A stretch of DNA of 64,000 nucleotides, from NCBI RefSeq assembly GCF_000802155.2, contig NZ_JQGJ02000010.1, positions 62,001 through 126,000 on the forward strand, read 5' to 3'. The translations under genes were made by a program, and so were the position numbers. The notes under the pieces are model-generated. The model did no database searches. It was not told the origin of the DNA and saw nothing but the letters and a program-made list of their open reading frames with translations. Of the stretch, positions 8,442 through 17,943 are shown in pieces. This DNA is from Pseudomonas frederiksbergensis (GTDB taxonomy: Bacteria; Pseudomonadota; Gammaproteobacteria; Pseudomonadales; Pseudomonadaceae). Every line of letters starts with the position of its first letter. Position 1 is the stretch's first letter.

Positions 8442-9959
8442 GTGAACCGGCCCACGCCAGTCAAAACCGACAATTTCTTCCTGCTGATCTTCCGTGCATT
8501 GCGCCATCGCCGCGTGCCGATTGCATTGCGCATCGCCAGCCATAACGTGATCCTGGTCGCCCTGGCCCTGGTCATCTATGCCTGCGTGATGGGCCTGCAA
8601 TTCAAGCAGGCCATGCACGAGCAGGCGGACGCCCTGGGCGAAAGCCTGACCACCCAGACCGCCACGTCCGCCACCGAGCTGCTGGTGTCCAACGACATCC
8701 TCAGCCTCAACGTGCTGCTCAACAACCTGACCAAGAACAAACTGGTCGCCCACGCCGCCATCTACAGCGTCGACAACCGCATCCTCGCCGAGGCCGGCCA
8801 GCGTCCCAAGCCTGGCCTGCTGGGCGAAACCGGCGGCATGTACCAGAGCAAGATCACCTTCCAGGACGTGACTGCCGGGCAACTGCGCATCAGCCTGGAC
8901 ATGGACCAGTTCCAGCAACCGATGACCATCAGCCTGCAAAGCATGGGCATCCTCAGCGCGATCCTGCTGGCGTTGGCCCTGGCGTTGAGCCTGCGCCTGG
9001 GGCGGCACATCTCCACGCCGCTGCTGCAATTGCGCGTCTGGCTGCGGGACATCGACGAGCACACCCCGGCGACCCAGCGCCAGGACGAAATCGGCGATCT
9101 CGCCCGGCAACTTCACGCCAGCTTCGCACCGGAACCTGAGCGTGTGGCGGAGCCGGAAGACATCGATTACGCCGACGATGACGATGCCGAACCCGGTTTC
9201 GAGGTGCGCAACCTGCGCGACCCGGGCTTTGACGAAACTGCACCGATGCCCGCCTCACGACCTGCGCCGCGCCACGTCGTGCGTACCGTGGAAGACGAGG
9301 AAGACGACGACGCCTTCGCCGACTTGCGAGACGACGCGGTGGGCGGCGCCCCGCAACCGGCTGTCCGCCCCGCCGCCTCGAACGTGCCCCAGCATAGTGC
9401 CGTGCTGGCTATTCAACTGGGCGCCCAGGACCAACTACGCCGCCTGCCCCAGGCCCGCCTGAAGGAACTGCTCGAACGCTACCGCGACTGCCTCGATCAG
9501 GCCGCATCGCTTTATCAAGGCGAGCTGCACACCTTGAACGACGGCAGCACACTGATGTTGTTCCACACCGAGGACAGCGGCGACGACTACCTGACCAACG
9601 CCATCTGCTGCGGTGAACTGCTGCGGGCGCTGGGTCATCAGTTGCAAATCGAAGTTGCCGACAGCGGCATCACCCTGCAATTGCAACTGGGCCTGACCTT
9701 GGGTGACGGGCTGTTCGGCTTGAGCCAGATTGACCTGCTGCTGACCGAAACCGCTCAGGACGCATTGGCCCTGTCCCAGCACAGCCGCAACCTGCTGTTG
9801 GTGGAGCGCAAGATCAATGATGACGCCCTGATCCGCCAACGCGCGCGCATCCGCCCTATCGCCAGCCCCGAAGGCGCTTGCTGTGTGGAGCGCTTGATGG
9901 AGCCTTATCCGTCGATGCTGGAGCGACAACTGGCGCGGATGCATGAGCGTCAGGCCTGA
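8442..9959 (+). CDS. Membrane HAMP-domain protein of unknown function
   Basis: A 505-residue inner-membrane protein. A GTG start at 8442 (VNRPTPVKTDNFF) is preferred: homologous-looking sequence begins there and the longer frame upstream runs into the serB promoter region. It has two membrane segments (about residues 33-55 and 166-187) around a periplasmic domain of about 110 residues. A HAMP-like linker follows, then an acidic Asp/Glu-rich stretch (about 225-310). The C-terminal domain of about 190 residues resembles a degenerate nucleotide-cyclase fold. I see no kinase, GGDEF or methyl-accepting motif. It matches PA4961 by position, and its function is not established. Confidence 0.75.
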   Translation: MNRPTPVKTDNFFLLIFRALRHRRVPIALRIASHNVILVALALVIYACVMGLQFKQAMHEQADALGESLTTQTATSATELLVSNDILSLNVLLNNLTKNKLVAHAAIYSVDNRILAEAGQRPKPGLLGETGGMYQSKITFQDVTAGQLRISLDMDQFQQPMTISLQSMGILSAILLALALALSLRLGRHISTPLLQLRVWLRDIDEHTPATQRQDEIGDLARQLHASFAPEPERVAEPEDIDYADDDDAEPGFEVRNLRDPGFDETAPMPASRPAPRHVVRTVEDEEDDDAFADLRDDAVGGAPQPAVRPAASNVPQHSAVLAIQLGAQDQLRRLPQARLKELLERYRDCLDQAASLYQGELHTLNDGSTLMLFHTEDSGDDYLTNAICCGELLRALGHQLQIEVADSGITLQLQLGLTLGDGLFGLSQIDLLLTETAQDALALSQHSRNLLLVERKINDDALIRQRARIRPIASPEGACCVERLMEPYPSMLERQLARMHERQA

Positions 9960-9980
9960 GACCCTGGCCCTTGAATGACG

Positions 9981-10018
9981 AAGCCCGCGGATGAGTGATC
10001 ATCTGCGGGCTTTTTTGT
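9981..10018 (+). terminator. Intrinsic terminator after the HAMP gene
   Basis: A GCCCGCGGAT / ATCTGCGGGC stem with a short loop is followed by TTTTTTG, about 25 bases after the stop codon. Confidence 0.9.
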
Positions 10019-10034
10019 TGCCTTCGCTGGCCTC

Positions 10035-10128
10035 TTCGCGAGCAAGCCCGCTCAGACAGTGAGTCTCCGTGGACCACCAGTTCCATGTCCCACTGAAAAC
10101 CCAGTGTGGGAGCGGGCTTGCTCGCGAA
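10035..10128. repeat. REPIN (two inverted REP hairpins)
   Basis: TTCGCGAGCAAGCCCGCTC at 10035-10053 faces its inverted copy at 10110-10128 with about 56 bases between them. This is the doublet arrangement of the REPINs dispersed through P. fluorescens-group genomes by RAYT proteins. No RAYT gene is in the window. Confidence 0.85.
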
Positions 10129-10165
10129 AGGGCCAGCACAGACACCAGCGATTCCTGATGGCAGA

Positions 10166-10199
10166 AACAACAAAGCCCGCATCAACGCGGGCTTTGTTT
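10166..10199 (-). terminator. Intrinsic terminator after the PqiC-like gene
   Basis: AAAGCCCGC / GCGGGCTTT with a short ATCAAC loop, flanked by A-rich and T-rich runs, so it could work in both directions. It lies 18 bases past the minus-strand lipoprotein stop. Confidence 0.85.
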
Positions 10200-10216
10200 C
10201 ATGTTCTCTCGAACCA

Positions 10217-10924
10217 TCAGAACCTGAACACTTCCATGTCCGTACGAATCGGCAAGGCCATGGGTATCTTGTCCTTTTCTTTCTCCACCGGCTTGGCCGC
10301 CGGGGCAGGAGCCGCCTTGCGCGGGACTTCCGCAATAGGTGGCTGGTTGGCCAGGGGCTTGAGCGACACGGACAACTGCTCGGCCAGGCGCTGCAAAAGT
10401 ATGCCCTGTGCCTGGACCTGCGCCGCGGTGGTGCCCGCGTGCTGCTCTTGCAAGTGAATGATGCGGTTCTCGCGAACCTTGCCGCGACGGTCGATCAAAC
10501 GCCACTGCGCATCGAGCACCGCAGGCTCGGATTTGCCCGAATCCAGACGGGTAATGGACAACAAGACTTGCACGTCGGGCGTGAACCCTTGGGTAGCAGG
10601 CGCCAGCACCACGCGCTGGCTATCCAGGTGCCCAGCAACCTGGCGCAGCAATAATTGATCGATGTCCGAAGACAGGCTACCGGCCCAACGACCATCGGTC
10701 GCGGCTTGCAAACTGCCGTCCGGTTGGCGTTGCAACAAGGTTTCACGCTGAAGGTAATCAGCGATCAGAACCGGGCCGAGCAATACGGCCATGCCCGTGC
10801 TTTGCGCAGGCTGGGCCGGGGTGCCGCTGTCCAGTTGGTACAGCGACACCGGCTGATTCATGCTGCAGCCCGCCAGGCCAAGCAGGCCGGCGAGCCACAA
10901 AATAGGAAGGCGCAGAGCAGTCAT
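10217..10924 (-). CDS. pqiC: PqiC/YmbA-family lipoprotein
   Basis: A 235-residue outer-membrane lipoprotein with a signal peptide and the lipobox LAGC (Cys about 20). The body matches the ABC-type transport auxiliary (DUF330/PqiC) family: a YQLDSG-like start, IADYLQRETLLQRQPDG, and the WAGSL..DIDQLLLRQVAGHL helix. In other bacteria PqiC partners the MCE-protein PqiB in lipid transport between membranes. No pqiA or pqiB lies beside it here; the upstream gene is parC, 178 bases away. The C-terminus is proline/alanine-rich and basic. The symbol is by family and orthology is not certain. Confidence 0.75.
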   Translation of the reverse strand: MTALRLPILWLAGLLGLAGCSMNQPVSLYQLDSGTPAQPAQSTGMAVLLGPVLIADYLQRETLLQRQPDGSLQAATDGRWAGSLSSDIDQLLLRQVAGHLDSQRVVLAPATQGFTPDVQVLLSITRLDSGKSEPAVLDAQWRLIDRRGKVRENRIIHLQEQHAGTTAAQVQAQGILLQRLAEQLSVSLKPLANQPPIAEVPRKAAPAPAAKPVEKEKDKIPMALPIRTDMEVFRF

Positions 10925-11102
10925 CGTCTCGTCCAGGTGGCGGCCACAAGGCTTACCACAGTGAAAAATACTCGGTCATTATGAAGAACGCTCGGCCACG
11001 CCGGCGCTTGAAAGGGCCTATCATCCGTGAATATGCGTCCCGACTCCAGCGCCAAAGTTCCGATCTGCGGCTTTTAATCGCGGACCGAGCCCTCTAGCAC
11101 GC

Positions 11103-13367
11103 TCAATTGAGGTTTTCGACGAGCAGTGCATCCACCCGCTGAAAGCCCCTTGGAAGCTTGTTGCCCCGCCGACCGCGTTCACCTTTGTAATGCTCAAGAT
11201 CGTCCGCTTTCAATGAAAGCGTACGCTTTCCAGCCTGCAGCACAAGCGTGGCACCGTCCGGTATCACTGCAATATCCGTGACATATTCCTCGCGACTCGC
11301 CACCCGTTCGCCGGAAATACCGATTATCTTGTTGCCTTTCCCTTTTCCGAGCTGTGGGAGGTCGCTGATCTTGAACACCAGCAACCGGCCTTCTGTCGTC
11401 ACCGACGCCAGCCAATTGTTCTCGCGATCGATGACCGGACGCGGCGCAATGACCTTGGCATTGTTCGGCAGGCTCAACAGCGCCTTGCCCGCCTTGTTCT
11501 TGGCCTGCAAGTCCTCACCCTTGACGACGAACCCGTACCCGGCGTCCGACGCAATAACGTACAGCCCGTCATCATCAGGCATCAGCACACATTCAAAAGT
11601 TGCACCCGGTGGTGGCGTCAGACGACCGGTCAGCGGTTCGCCTTGGCCGCGGGCCGACGGCAAGGTATGGGCCGGCACCGAATAACTGCGTCCGGTGGAG
11701 TCGATGAACACCGCGAACTGGTTCGAGCGCCCCGGCGCCAAGGCCTTGAAACCATCCCCGGCTTTATAGGAAAGCCCGGCGGCGTCAATATCATGACCCT
11801 TGGCCGAGCGCACCCAGCCTTTTTCCGACAGCACGACGGTGACCTTTTCGTTCGGCAGCAGATCGTGTTCGCTCAGCGCCTTGGCTTCGGCGCGCTCGAC
11901 GATCGGCGAACGGCGGTCATCACCATAGGTTTCGGCGTCCTTTAGCAGTTCGGTGCGCACCAGCTTCTTGAGCTTGGCTTCGCTGCCCAGCAGGGCTTGC
12001 AGCTTGGCCTGTTCCTTGAGCAACTCATCCTGCTCGGCGCGCAGCTTCATCTCTTCCAACCGCGCCAACTGCCGCAGGCGGGTATCGAGGATGTAGTCAG
12101 CCTGGGTTTCGCTCAGGTCAAAACGGGCAATCAGGCTGGCTTTGGGGTGCTCCTCGGTACGGATAATATAAATCACTTCATCCAGATTGAGGTAGGCAAT
12201 CAGCAAGCCGTCCAATAGGTGCAGGCGACGCTCGACCTTGTCCAGGCGGAATTGCAGGCGCCGGCGCACGGTCTTGACCCGGAACTCCAGCCATTCCACC
12301 AGCAAGGCCCGCAGGTTTTTCAGCTGCGGCTTGCCGTCCAGGCCGATGATGTTGATGTTGACCCGGTAGCTGGACTCCAAGTCAGTGCTGGCGAACAGAT
12401 GCTGCATCAAAGCGTCGTGGTCGACCCGGCTGTTGACCGGGATGATCACGATGCGGCAAGGGTTTTCGTGGTCGGATTCGTCGCGCAAGTCGGCCACTTG
12501 CGGCGCTTTCGAGGGTTTTGCCTGCATCATCGCGGCAATCTGTTCCAACACCTTGGCCCCGGACACCTGATGCGGCAGCGCCGTGACAATGATGTCGCCG
12601 TCCTCGATGTGGTACACGGCGCGCATGCGCACCGAACCGCGACCGGTCTCGTAGATTTTCAGCAGGTCGGCACGCGGCGTGATGATCTCCGCTTCGGTCG
12701 GATAGTCCGGGCCCTGGATGTGCTCGCAGAGTTGTTCCACCGTGGCTTTCGGCTCGTCCAACAGACGCACGCACGCCGTCGCCACTTCCCGCAGGTTGTG
12801 CGGCGGCACGTCGGTGGCCATGCCCACGGCGATACCGGTGGTGCCGTTTAGGAGGATATTCGGCAAACGTGCCGGCAAGACCAAGGGCTCGTCGAGTGTG
12901 CCGTCGAAGTTCGGGCCCCAGTCCGCGGTGCCCTGGCCCAGTTCGCTGAGCAGTACTTCGGAATAGCGCGACAGCCGCGCCTCGGTGTAACGCATGGCCG
13001 CGAAGGATTTGGGATCGTCCGGCGCACCCCAGTTACCCTGGCCGTCCACCAAGGTGTAGCGGTAGCTGAACGGCTGGGCCATCAGCACCATGGCTTCATA
13101 GCAGGCCGAGTCGCCGTGGGGGTGGAATTTACCAAGCACGTCACCGACGGTACGCGCCGATTTCTTGTGTTTGGAATCCGCATCCAGCCCCAGCTCGCTC
13201 ATGGCATAGATGATCCGCCGCTGGACCGGTTTCAGGCCGTCGCCGATGTGCGGCAAGGCGCGGTCCATGATCACGTACATGGAGTAGTTGAGGTAGGCGT
13301 TTTCGGTGAAGTCAGCCAGCGACCGGCGTTCTACGCCGTCTAAGCTGTCTGCAAGAATGTCGCTCAT
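11103..13367 (-). CDS. parC: DNA topoisomerase IV subunit A
   Basis: Breakage-reunion subunit of topoisomerase IV, which unlinks daughter chromosomes; it acts with ParE. It is 754 residues from MSDILADSLDG, the length I recall for P. aeruginosa ParC; a longer frame to 13430 is not family-like. The catalytic tyrosine is Y127, in AAMRYTEARLS. The quinolone-resistance region HPHGDSACYEAMV has wild-type Ser87 and Glu91. The C-terminal beta-pinwheel carries repeated GxG-type blades. It follows the protease gene by 10 bases in the parE-to-parC operon. Confidence 0.98.
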   Translation of the reverse strand: MSDILADSLDGVERRSLADFTENAYLNYSMYVIMDRALPHIGDGLKPVQRRIIYAMSELGLDADSKHKKSARTVGDVLGKFHPHGDSACYEAMVLMAQPFSYRYTLVDGQGNWGAPDDPKSFAAMRYTEARLSRYSEVLLSELGQGTADWGPNFDGTLDEPLVLPARLPNILLNGTTGIAVGMATDVPPHNLREVATACVRLLDEPKATVEQLCEHIQGPDYPTEAEIITPRADLLKIYETGRGSVRMRAVYHIEDGDIIVTALPHQVSGAKVLEQIAAMMQAKPSKAPQVADLRDESDHENPCRIVIIPVNSRVDHDALMQHLFASTDLESSYRVNINIIGLDGKPQLKNLRALLVEWLEFRVKTVRRRLQFRLDKVERRLHLLDGLLIAYLNLDEVIYIIRTEEHPKASLIARFDLSETQADYILDTRLRQLARLEEMKLRAEQDELLKEQAKLQALLGSEAKLKKLVRTELLKDAETYGDDRRSPIVERAEAKALSEHDLLPNEKVTVVLSEKGWVRSAKGHDIDAAGLSYKAGDGFKALAPGRSNQFAVFIDSTGRSYSVPAHTLPSARGQGEPLTGRLTPPPGATFECVLMPDDDGLYVIASDAGYGFVVKGEDLQAKNKAGKALLSLPNNAKVIAPRPVIDRENNWLASVTTEGRLLVFKISDLPQLGKGKGNKIIGISGERVASREEYVTDIAVIPDGATLVLQAGKRTLSLKADDLEHYKGERGRRGNKLPRGFQRVDALLVENLN

Positions 13368-13377
13368 GCGGGCCTCA

Positions 13378-13899
13378 TCAGTTCGTTGTCTGGCGCAGCA
13401 GCATGGTGCCGTCGCGCTGGGTAAATTCAAGTTTGTTCAGGGCGCTCATGCCCAGCAGCACTTGCGTGCCACCCAGGCCGGGCGCCACCAGGGCACGGAC
13501 ATCGCGCAAGACGATGTCGCCCAATTGCAGCCGGTCGATGCGGGTGCGGTAGCCCTCGCTCACACCGTTGGCGGTACTCAACGTCACGCCGAAACCTTTT
13601 TCCAGCTTGAGGCGTTCGGCCAGTTCCGACGGAATCGCCACGTCGGTGGCACCGGTGTCGAGCATGAAGTCAACCGGCTGGCCGTTGATCTGGCCGCTGG
13701 CGACGAAATGCCCCTGCCGATTGCCGACCAGCTTCACCTCGATAAAACCTTCGCCTTTTTGCGAATGCACCTGGGCATTGGGATTGAGTTCCCGCTGCTC
13801 CCACTGGGCAAAAAACCGCGTTGCCAGGAACAACGCAGCGCACCAGGCCAGGATCATCAGTATCCGGCCGGCGCGCTTGCCCGGCGGCTGCTGGCTCAC
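13378..13899 (-). CDS. Retropepsin-like aspartic protease (TIGR02281 type)
   Basis: A 173-residue membrane-anchored protein. An N-terminal hydrophobic segment (MILAWCAALFLATRF) is followed by a clan AA aspartic protease domain with the active-site motif FMLDTGATDVAIP. The second flap/strand region is VALVAPGLGGTQVLLGMSALNKLEF-like (VLLGMSALNKLEF). The GTG start at 13899 overlaps the stop of the upstream gene (GTGA), so translation is coupled; an ATG at 13857 is an alternative. It lies inside the parE-parC operon, as PA4965 does. The substrate is unknown. Confidence 0.82.
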   Translation of the reverse strand: MSQQPPGKRAGRILMILAWCAALFLATRFFAQWEQRELNPNAQVHSQKGEGFIEVKLVGNRQGHFVASGQINGQPVDFMLDTGATDVAIPSELAERLKLEKGFGVTLSTANGVSEGYRTRIDRLQLGDIVLRDVRALVAPGLGGTQVLLGMSALNKLEFTQRDGTMLLRQTTN

Positions 13900-14882
13900 G
13901 GCGAGGCGCTCCAGCCGCCGTCGGGCGCGGCAAAGTGCCAGACGATCGGCCGCTGCTCGCCATCGGCCCGCGTACCGTCGTTGTTGTCCAGGCCGATCCA
14001 TGCCCCGTCGGCGTCCACCACCAGCGCTTCGGCCAGTCCGTAGGGCTGAGGGTAACGGCGCTCGTCCTGCAAGGCCTCGGCGGCGAACGACCAGCAGCGC
14101 TCGACCTTGGCCGTCTGCGCATCTCGCCGGCAGATCTGGTAGGCGTTGCGTTCCAGGGTAAACAGCTTGCCATCGAACAATGACAGGTCGGCGAAATCCC
14201 GCGATACCGCCTTGGCCTTGGGAAACTGCGCCGGCTGCATTTCCTGGCCCGCCTCGCTGAGCAGCACACAATTGCCGTCGCAGTCCCACACCGTTTGCTG
14301 ACGCTTGATCGACAGTAGGCCACGGCGTTCACGCTCGGCCGCCAGCCAGAGCCTGTCGCCGGCCGGGTTGACCGCAAGGCCTTCGAACAAGGCGTTAAAA
14401 TGCAACAACATGCCACTGCCCCGCGCCTGGCGGAGCAGGGTCGGGGCAATTTTCAGCCAGGATGCGGCCCCGGTCGGCGGTATTTGCAGCACAGCGGCGT
14501 GAGACTCGCTGACCAGATAGCGATTACCGGCGCTGTCGCAACTGATGCCTTCGAAATCCAGCTCCCCCCCGCGCAGGAACGACGCCGCCCAGGTGCGGGA
14601 TCTCAAGCCCCAGGGCAAATCGGTATCCGGCACCGTAGGCACCTGGACGGCCACTGTTTCAGCCTGCCAGACCGGCACGTCACTGGGTTTGAGGCGATAG
14701 ATCTGATCGTCGTCGCGATCGGACACTGCCCACATCTCGTTGCCACACAGGGCCAGCCCGGACAGGTTGCCACCGCGCATGCCTTCGACGGCATGCTCGG
14801 ACAACAACGTGAGCTCCGGAGCGGACTCGGCGACCGCCACCCCCGCCCACAGCCAAAGCGCCAGGGCGAAACCATTGCGCAT
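13896..14882 (-). CDS. Esterase-like activity of phytase family protein
   Basis: A 328-residue exported protein with an N-terminal signal peptide ending near AVAESAPEL. The body is a probable beta-propeller of the phytase-like esterase family (LSGLALCGNEMWAVSDRDDDQIYRL, FEGISCDSAGNRYLVSESHAAVLQI, FEGLAVNPAGDRLWLAAERERRG). It is the second gene of the parE operon: its start overlaps the parE stop by one base, and its stop overlaps the protease start by four. The reaction and substrate are not known. Confidence 0.82.
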   Translation of the reverse strand: MRNGFALALWLWAGVAVAESAPELTLLSEHAVEGMRGGNLSGLALCGNEMWAVSDRDDDQIYRLKPSDVPVWQAETVAVQVPTVPDTDLPWGLRSRTWAASFLRGGELDFEGISCDSAGNRYLVSESHAAVLQIPPTGAASWLKIAPTLLRQARGSGMLLHFNALFEGLAVNPAGDRLWLAAERERRGLLSIKRQQTVWDCDGNCVLLSEAGQEMQPAQFPKAKAVSRDFADLSLFDGKLFTLERNAYQICRRDAQTAKVERCWSFAAEALQDERRYPQPYGLAEALVVDADGAWIGLDNNDGTRADGEQRPIVWHFAAPDGGWSASP

Positions 14883-16786
14883 CAGGCCAGGACCTCGGCC
14901 AAGTCACCTTTGGATTCGAGCCAGGACTTGCGGTCGCCGGCGCGTTTTTTCGCCAGCAACATGTCCATCATTTCCGAAGTCGCGTCGAAATCATCCAGGG
15001 TCAACTGCACCAGGCGACGGGTGTTCGGGTCCATGGTGGTTTCGCGCAGCTGCGGCGGGTTCATCTCGCCCAGGCCCTTGAATCGGGTGACCTGCGGCTT
15101 GCCGCGTTTCTTCTCTGCGACCAGGCGATCGAGGATGCCGTCGCGCTCGGCTTCGTCCAGGGCGTAGTAGATTTCCTTGCCCAGATCGATGCGGTACAGC
15201 GGCGGCATCGCCACATAGACGTGACCAGCGTCGACCAACGGGCGGAAATGCTGGACGAACAAGGCACAGAGCAGCGTGGCAATGTGCAAGCCGTCGGAGT
15301 CGGCGTCGGCGAGGATGCAGATCTTGCCGTAGCGCAACTGGGTCATATCCTCGGCGCCCGGATCGACACCGATGGCCACCGCGATGTTATGCACTTCCTG
15401 GCTGGCCAGCACTTCGCTGCCGTCCACTTCCCAGGTGTTGAGGATCTTGCCCCGCAGCGGCAGGATCGCCTGGAACTCCTTGTCCCGCGCCTGCTTGGCC
15501 GAACCACCGGCGGAGTCACCTTCCACCAGGAACAACTCGGAACGCATCGGGTCCTGCCCGGCGCAATCGGCGAGCTTGCCCGGCAATGCCGGCCCCTGGG
15601 TGATGCGCTTGCGTTCGACTTTCTTGCTGGCCTTGAGACGACGACCGGCGTTGTTGATCGCCAGCTCCGCCAGGGCCAGGCCGGTTTCCGGGTTGGCATT
15701 GAGCCAGAGGCTGAACGCGTCCTTGACCACGCCGGAAACGAATGCCGCCGCCTCGCGGGAGGACAGGCGTTCCTTGGTCTGGCCGGAGAATTGCGGTTCC
15801 TGCATCTTCATCGACAGGACGAAAGCGATGCGTTCCCAGACGTCTTCCGGCGCCAGCTTCACGCCACGGGGCAGCAGGTTGCGGAACTCGCAGAACTCGC
15901 GCATCGCATCGAGCAGGCCTTGGCGCAAGCCGTTGACGTGGGTGCCGCCCTGGGCCGTGGGGATCAGGTTGACGTAGCTTTCCTGGACGCTTTCGCCGCC
16001 TTCGGGCAGCCACAACAGCGCCCAGTCCACCGCTTCCTTGTTACCGGCCAGGCTGCCGCAGAACGGCTCGTCGGGCAGGCGTTCAAAACCGCTGACAGCG
16101 TCCACCAGGTAAGAACGCAAGCCGTCTTCGTAATGCCATTCGACTTTCTCGCCGGTGGCCTTGTCCTCGAAACTGACCAGCAGCCCCGGGCACAATACGG
16201 CCTTGGCCTTGAGCACATGCTTGAGGCGGCTGACGGAAAACTTCGGGGAATCGAAATACTTCGGGTCCGGAGCGAAATACACGCTGGTCCCGGTGTTGCG
16301 CTTGCCGACGGTGCCGACCACTTCCAGCTCGGTGGCCTTGTAGCCATCGGCGAACGTCATCTGGTATTCGTTGCCATCCCGCTTGACCCGCACCCGCACC
16401 TGGGTCGACAAGGCGTTGACCACGGAAATACCCACCCCGTGCAGACCGCCGGAGAACTGGTAGTTCTTGTTGGAAAACTTGCCACCGGCGTGCAGCTTGG
16501 TGAGGATCAGCTCGACGCCCGACACACCCTCTTCAGGGTGAATGTCCACCGGCATGCCACGGCCGTCATCGCTGACTTCCAGCGAGTGATCGGCGTGCAG
16601 GATGACCTGCACCGACTTCGCATGCCCGGCCAAGGCTTCGTCGACACTGTTGTCGATGACTTCCTGGGCGAGGTGGTTCGGCCGACTGGTGTCGGTGTAC
16701 ATGCCGGGGCGCTTGCGCACCGGGTCGAGGCCCGAGAGGACTTCGATGGCGTCTGCGTTATAAGAGCTAGCGCTGGGAGTGGCCAT
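14882..16786 (-). CDS. parE: DNA topoisomerase IV subunit B
   Basis: ATPase subunit of topoisomerase IV. It is 634 residues. The GHKL ATPase domain has VIDNSVDEALAGH (magnesium-binding Asn), DDGRGMPVDIHPEEG and GGLHGVGISVVNALS. The Toprim domain has the VEGDSAGGSAKQARD and ADADSDGLHI metal-binding motifs, and the QRDR-like region lies near the C-terminal third. It is first in a four-gene overlapping operon (parE, phytase-like, protease, parC), so both subunits are made from one message. Confidence 0.98.
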   Translation of the reverse strand: MATPSASSYNADAIEVLSGLDPVRKRPGMYTDTSRPNHLAQEVIDNSVDEALAGHAKSVQVILHADHSLEVSDDGRGMPVDIHPEEGVSGVELILTKLHAGGKFSNKNYQFSGGLHGVGISVVNALSTQVRVRVKRDGNEYQMTFADGYKATELEVVGTVGKRNTGTSVYFAPDPKYFDSPKFSVSRLKHVLKAKAVLCPGLLVSFEDKATGEKVEWHYEDGLRSYLVDAVSGFERLPDEPFCGSLAGNKEAVDWALLWLPEGGESVQESYVNLIPTAQGGTHVNGLRQGLLDAMREFCEFRNLLPRGVKLAPEDVWERIAFVLSMKMQEPQFSGQTKERLSSREAAAFVSGVVKDAFSLWLNANPETGLALAELAINNAGRRLKASKKVERKRITQGPALPGKLADCAGQDPMRSELFLVEGDSAGGSAKQARDKEFQAILPLRGKILNTWEVDGSEVLASQEVHNIAVAIGVDPGAEDMTQLRYGKICILADADSDGLHIATLLCALFVQHFRPLVDAGHVYVAMPPLYRIDLGKEIYYALDEAERDGILDRLVAEKKRGKPQVTRFKGLGEMNPPQLRETTMDPNTRRLVQLTLDDFDATSEMMDMLLAKKRAGDRKSWLESKGDLAEVLA

Positions 16787-16828
16787 GGGGTCTCGTCGTC
16801 AGTGTTCAATGAAAAAGGGGCGATGGGT

Positions 16829-17437
16829 TCACAGCGACGTGAAGTCGATCGCCTGGTACAAATCGGCGCCAATGCCGGCAAAACTCAACAGTGCCGGCAA
16901 CTGCTGGGCAAACCCTTGGAAACTGTGGTCGCCGCCGGCCTGGATGCGCAAGGCACAGGCGCGGTAATACTGCTGGGCGTGGCGATAATCCAGCGTTTCG
17001 TCACCGGTTTGCAACCATACCTGAAACCGCTGCGGATCCCGGGGCGCCGGCACTTCCAGCTCGGCCAGGGCCGTCACGTGGTCGTGGGTCAATTCCCAGG
17101 TTTCGTCGGTGTATAAATTCTTCTGCGTACCCAGGTACCCGTCGAACATCCGGTGCGGGCTCACGGCAGGATTGACCAACAGGGCCTTGAGCCCGTGGCG
17201 CTCGGCCAAGTGAGTCGCATAGTAGCCGCCGAGCGAGCTGCCGACCAGCAGCGGCCGCCCCAGTTCTGTGATCGCCTGCTCCAGCTGACCGATGGCCTGG
17301 CGGGGGTGGTGGTTCAAGGCGGGCACCTGTAGCTGGTCGCTGAGGCCAAGGCGTGCCATTACGTCAACCAGTTGGCAGGCTTTGGTGGACGCTGGGGCGC
17401 TGTTGAAGCCATGGATATAAAGGATCGAACCCGACAT
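16829..17437 (-). CDS. yqiA: YqiA/YcfP-family alpha/beta-fold esterase
   Basis: A 202-residue soluble hydrolase. It opens with ILYIHGFNSAPAS (oxyanion region) and has the nucleophile elbow GSSLGG and a late His in GGDHSF. An acidic residue in LQTGDETLDY is a likely triad member. The family has weak esterase activity on short or palmitoyl-CoA-like esters in E. coli, and its physiological role is unclear. It is 42 bases upstream of parE and may be the first gene of that operon. In P. aeruginosa it is next to cpdA; here an inverted-repeat insertion separates the two. Confidence 0.85.
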   Translation of the reverse strand: MSGSILYIHGFNSAPASTKACQLVDVMARLGLSDQLQVPALNHHPRQAIGQLEQAITELGRPLLVGSSLGGYYATHLAERHGLKALLVNPAVSPHRMFDGYLGTQKNLYTDETWELTHDHVTALAELEVPAPRDPQRFQVWLQTGDETLDYRHAQQYYRACALRIQAGGDHSFQGFAQQLPALLSFAGIGADLYQAIDFTSL

Positions 17438-17546
17438 TGCCGACTCCCTGGGTGTTGGGCAAAGGCCGGAGTTTACAGGGAGATTGTGGTGGTTGGGGGG
17501 GATTTGACCGTGTTGTTGCCTCCTATGAATCGTCGATCACAGCACC

Positions 17547-17576
17547 TGTGGGAGCAAAGCTTGCTCGCGATGGCGG
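17547..17576. repeat. REP element outside the left arm of the long inverted repeat
   Basis: A TGTGGGAGCAAAGC / GCTTGCTCGCGA type REP followed by TGGCGG, just before the long repeat arm begins. Confidence 0.8.
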
Positions 17577-17588
17577 TCTGATTGAGTA

Positions 17589-17943
17589 CATATCCATTGC
17601 TGCGGTAACGGCCACTTAGGGTTCCGCCCTGACGGCGGCTCACTTTTGAAAAGCGCAAAAGTAAGCAAAACGCTCCTGCCCCACCACTCGGTGCCTCGCT
17701 AGGGCTCGGCATGCCCTCACTCCGACATTGCTCCGTGGGCCGCCGCGAAGGGCCATCCATGGCCCAGCGCGGCTAACCCGGCATCCATGCCGGGTTGCCC
17801 ACTGCGCAATGCCTGCGTTCGGCCATCGTGGTTAATGGGGCGCCGAGATCAACGTCCACCACGAGGCGGCCTAGTAGCCGACCTGGCTCTCCCGGTTGTA
17901 CACCCGTCAAATCTGTGGGAGCAAAGCTTGCTCGCGAGGCGGC
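17589..17943. repeat. Left arm of a long inverted repeat
   Basis: About 355 bases that match, in reverse complement, 18841-19205. The best conserved part (17589-17852) begins CATATCCATTGCTGCGG, continues through CACTTAGGGTTCCGCCCT and GTGGGGCAGG-complement blocks, and ends GATCAA. It holds nested palindromes (GGCCATCCATGGCC, CCGGCATCCATGCCGG). A REP hairpin closes the inner end. I recall this sequence as a dispersed intergenic repeat of the P. fluorescens group. No protein is encoded. Confidence 0.88.

Noticed and set aside
13090..13130. Possible quinolone-resistance change in ParC
   Set aside because: The region reads HPHGDSACYEAMV with Ser87 and Glu91, which is wild type.
15221..17116. A 631-codon open frame opposite parE and yqiA
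   Set aside because: Antisense shadow that spans two real genes and the gap between them.
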